From: a bacterium
GTDB taxonomy: Bacteria > CG2-30-53-67 > CG2-30-70-394
Length of the DNA: 6,417 nt
Assembly (NCBI GenBank): GCA_024278555.1
Contig: JAJRSX010000121.1
Location: 1 to 6,417, forward strand
Direction: 5' to 3'
A program made the position numbers and the translations under genes. The stretch's first letter is position 1. The number at the start of each line of letters is the position of its first letter. Below, one piece after another: positions 6,296-6,417 of this stretch. The notes beneath the pieces were generated by a model. That model had not been told where the DNA came from and did no database searches. It worked only from the letters and a program-made list of their open reading frames with translations.

Positions 6296-6417
6296 ATGCG
6301 ATCGTTGCGAGGGAAAGCGGGCTCGAGTCCGGATTGCGACCCGTTCGAGCGCTACGCGGGCCTATGTAACGAAGAACGGGGCGCGATCCGGGCCGAGATC
6401 CGCGAATCAAGCAGTAG
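6296..6417 (+). CDS. Possible N-terminal fragment of an unrecognised protein, cut by the window end
   Basis: An ATG at 6296 opens a frame of 40 codons that runs off the window without a stop; the preceding in-frame stop is TAG at 6278-6280. The product begins MRSLRGKAGSSPDCDPFERY and continues with a charged segment, GLCNEERGAIRAEIRESS, that looks like an amphipathic helix. About 70% of third positions are G or C, so coding is plausible but unproven. No Shine-Dalgarno sequence is visible, since GAGTCTGTCGGACTT occupies that place. I do not recognise the family. The opposite strand is also open from the window edge to a TAA at 6294-6296, so the coding strand is uncertain. It could be the edge of a mobile element. 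Confidence 0.25.
   Translation, partial: MRSLRGKAGSSPDCDPFERYAGLCNEERGAIRAEIRESSS

Noticed and set aside
1-6417. tRNA or rRNA genes and CRISPR arrays
   Set aside because: No tRNA-like arm pattern, no rRNA-like conserved stretch and no regularly spaced direct repeats were seen.

Overview
This is a very GC-rich stretch (roughly 70% by eye) with strong G/C bias at third codon positions, which produces long open frames antisense to almost every real gene. A metX-metW pair and a double REP element point to a proteobacterium. A gammaproteobacterium is plausible, but nothing in the window fixes the lineage.

Layout. Positions 1-212 are mostly non-coding and hold a degenerate stretch resembling a dispersed intergenic repeat (47-86). 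Four genes follow on the + strand: a MacB/FtsX-type ABC transporter permease (213-1415), metX homoserine O-acyltransferase (1506-2666), metW (2663-3265, overlapping metX by 4 bases) and a second, paralogous permease (3305-4513). A glycosyltransferase family 39 (ArnT/PMT-like) membrane protein lies convergently on the - strand (4590-6182). Between the convergent genes is a pair of inverted REP units with nested hairpins (4507-4596), whose GTAG heads supply the TAG stop codons of both genes. The right edge (about 6183-6417) looks less GC-biased and holds a palindrome just upstream of the glycosyltransferase and an open frame that runs off the window.

How the genes work together. MetX activates homoserine by O-acylation, and MetW is its usual neighbour in the first committed step of methionine synthesis. 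The two permeases are close paralogues (36 of the first 60 residues identical by hand alignment) and could form a heterodimeric or duplicated transporter, but no ATPase or periplasmic adaptor gene is in the window. The glycosyltransferase probably modifies a lipid or envelope glycan on the periplasmic side of the inner membrane.

I did not find a convincing new defence or biosynthetic system. The most unusual structure is the REP pair at 4507-4596, followed by the placement of metXW between duplicated permeases and a hairpin covering the start region of the second permease.
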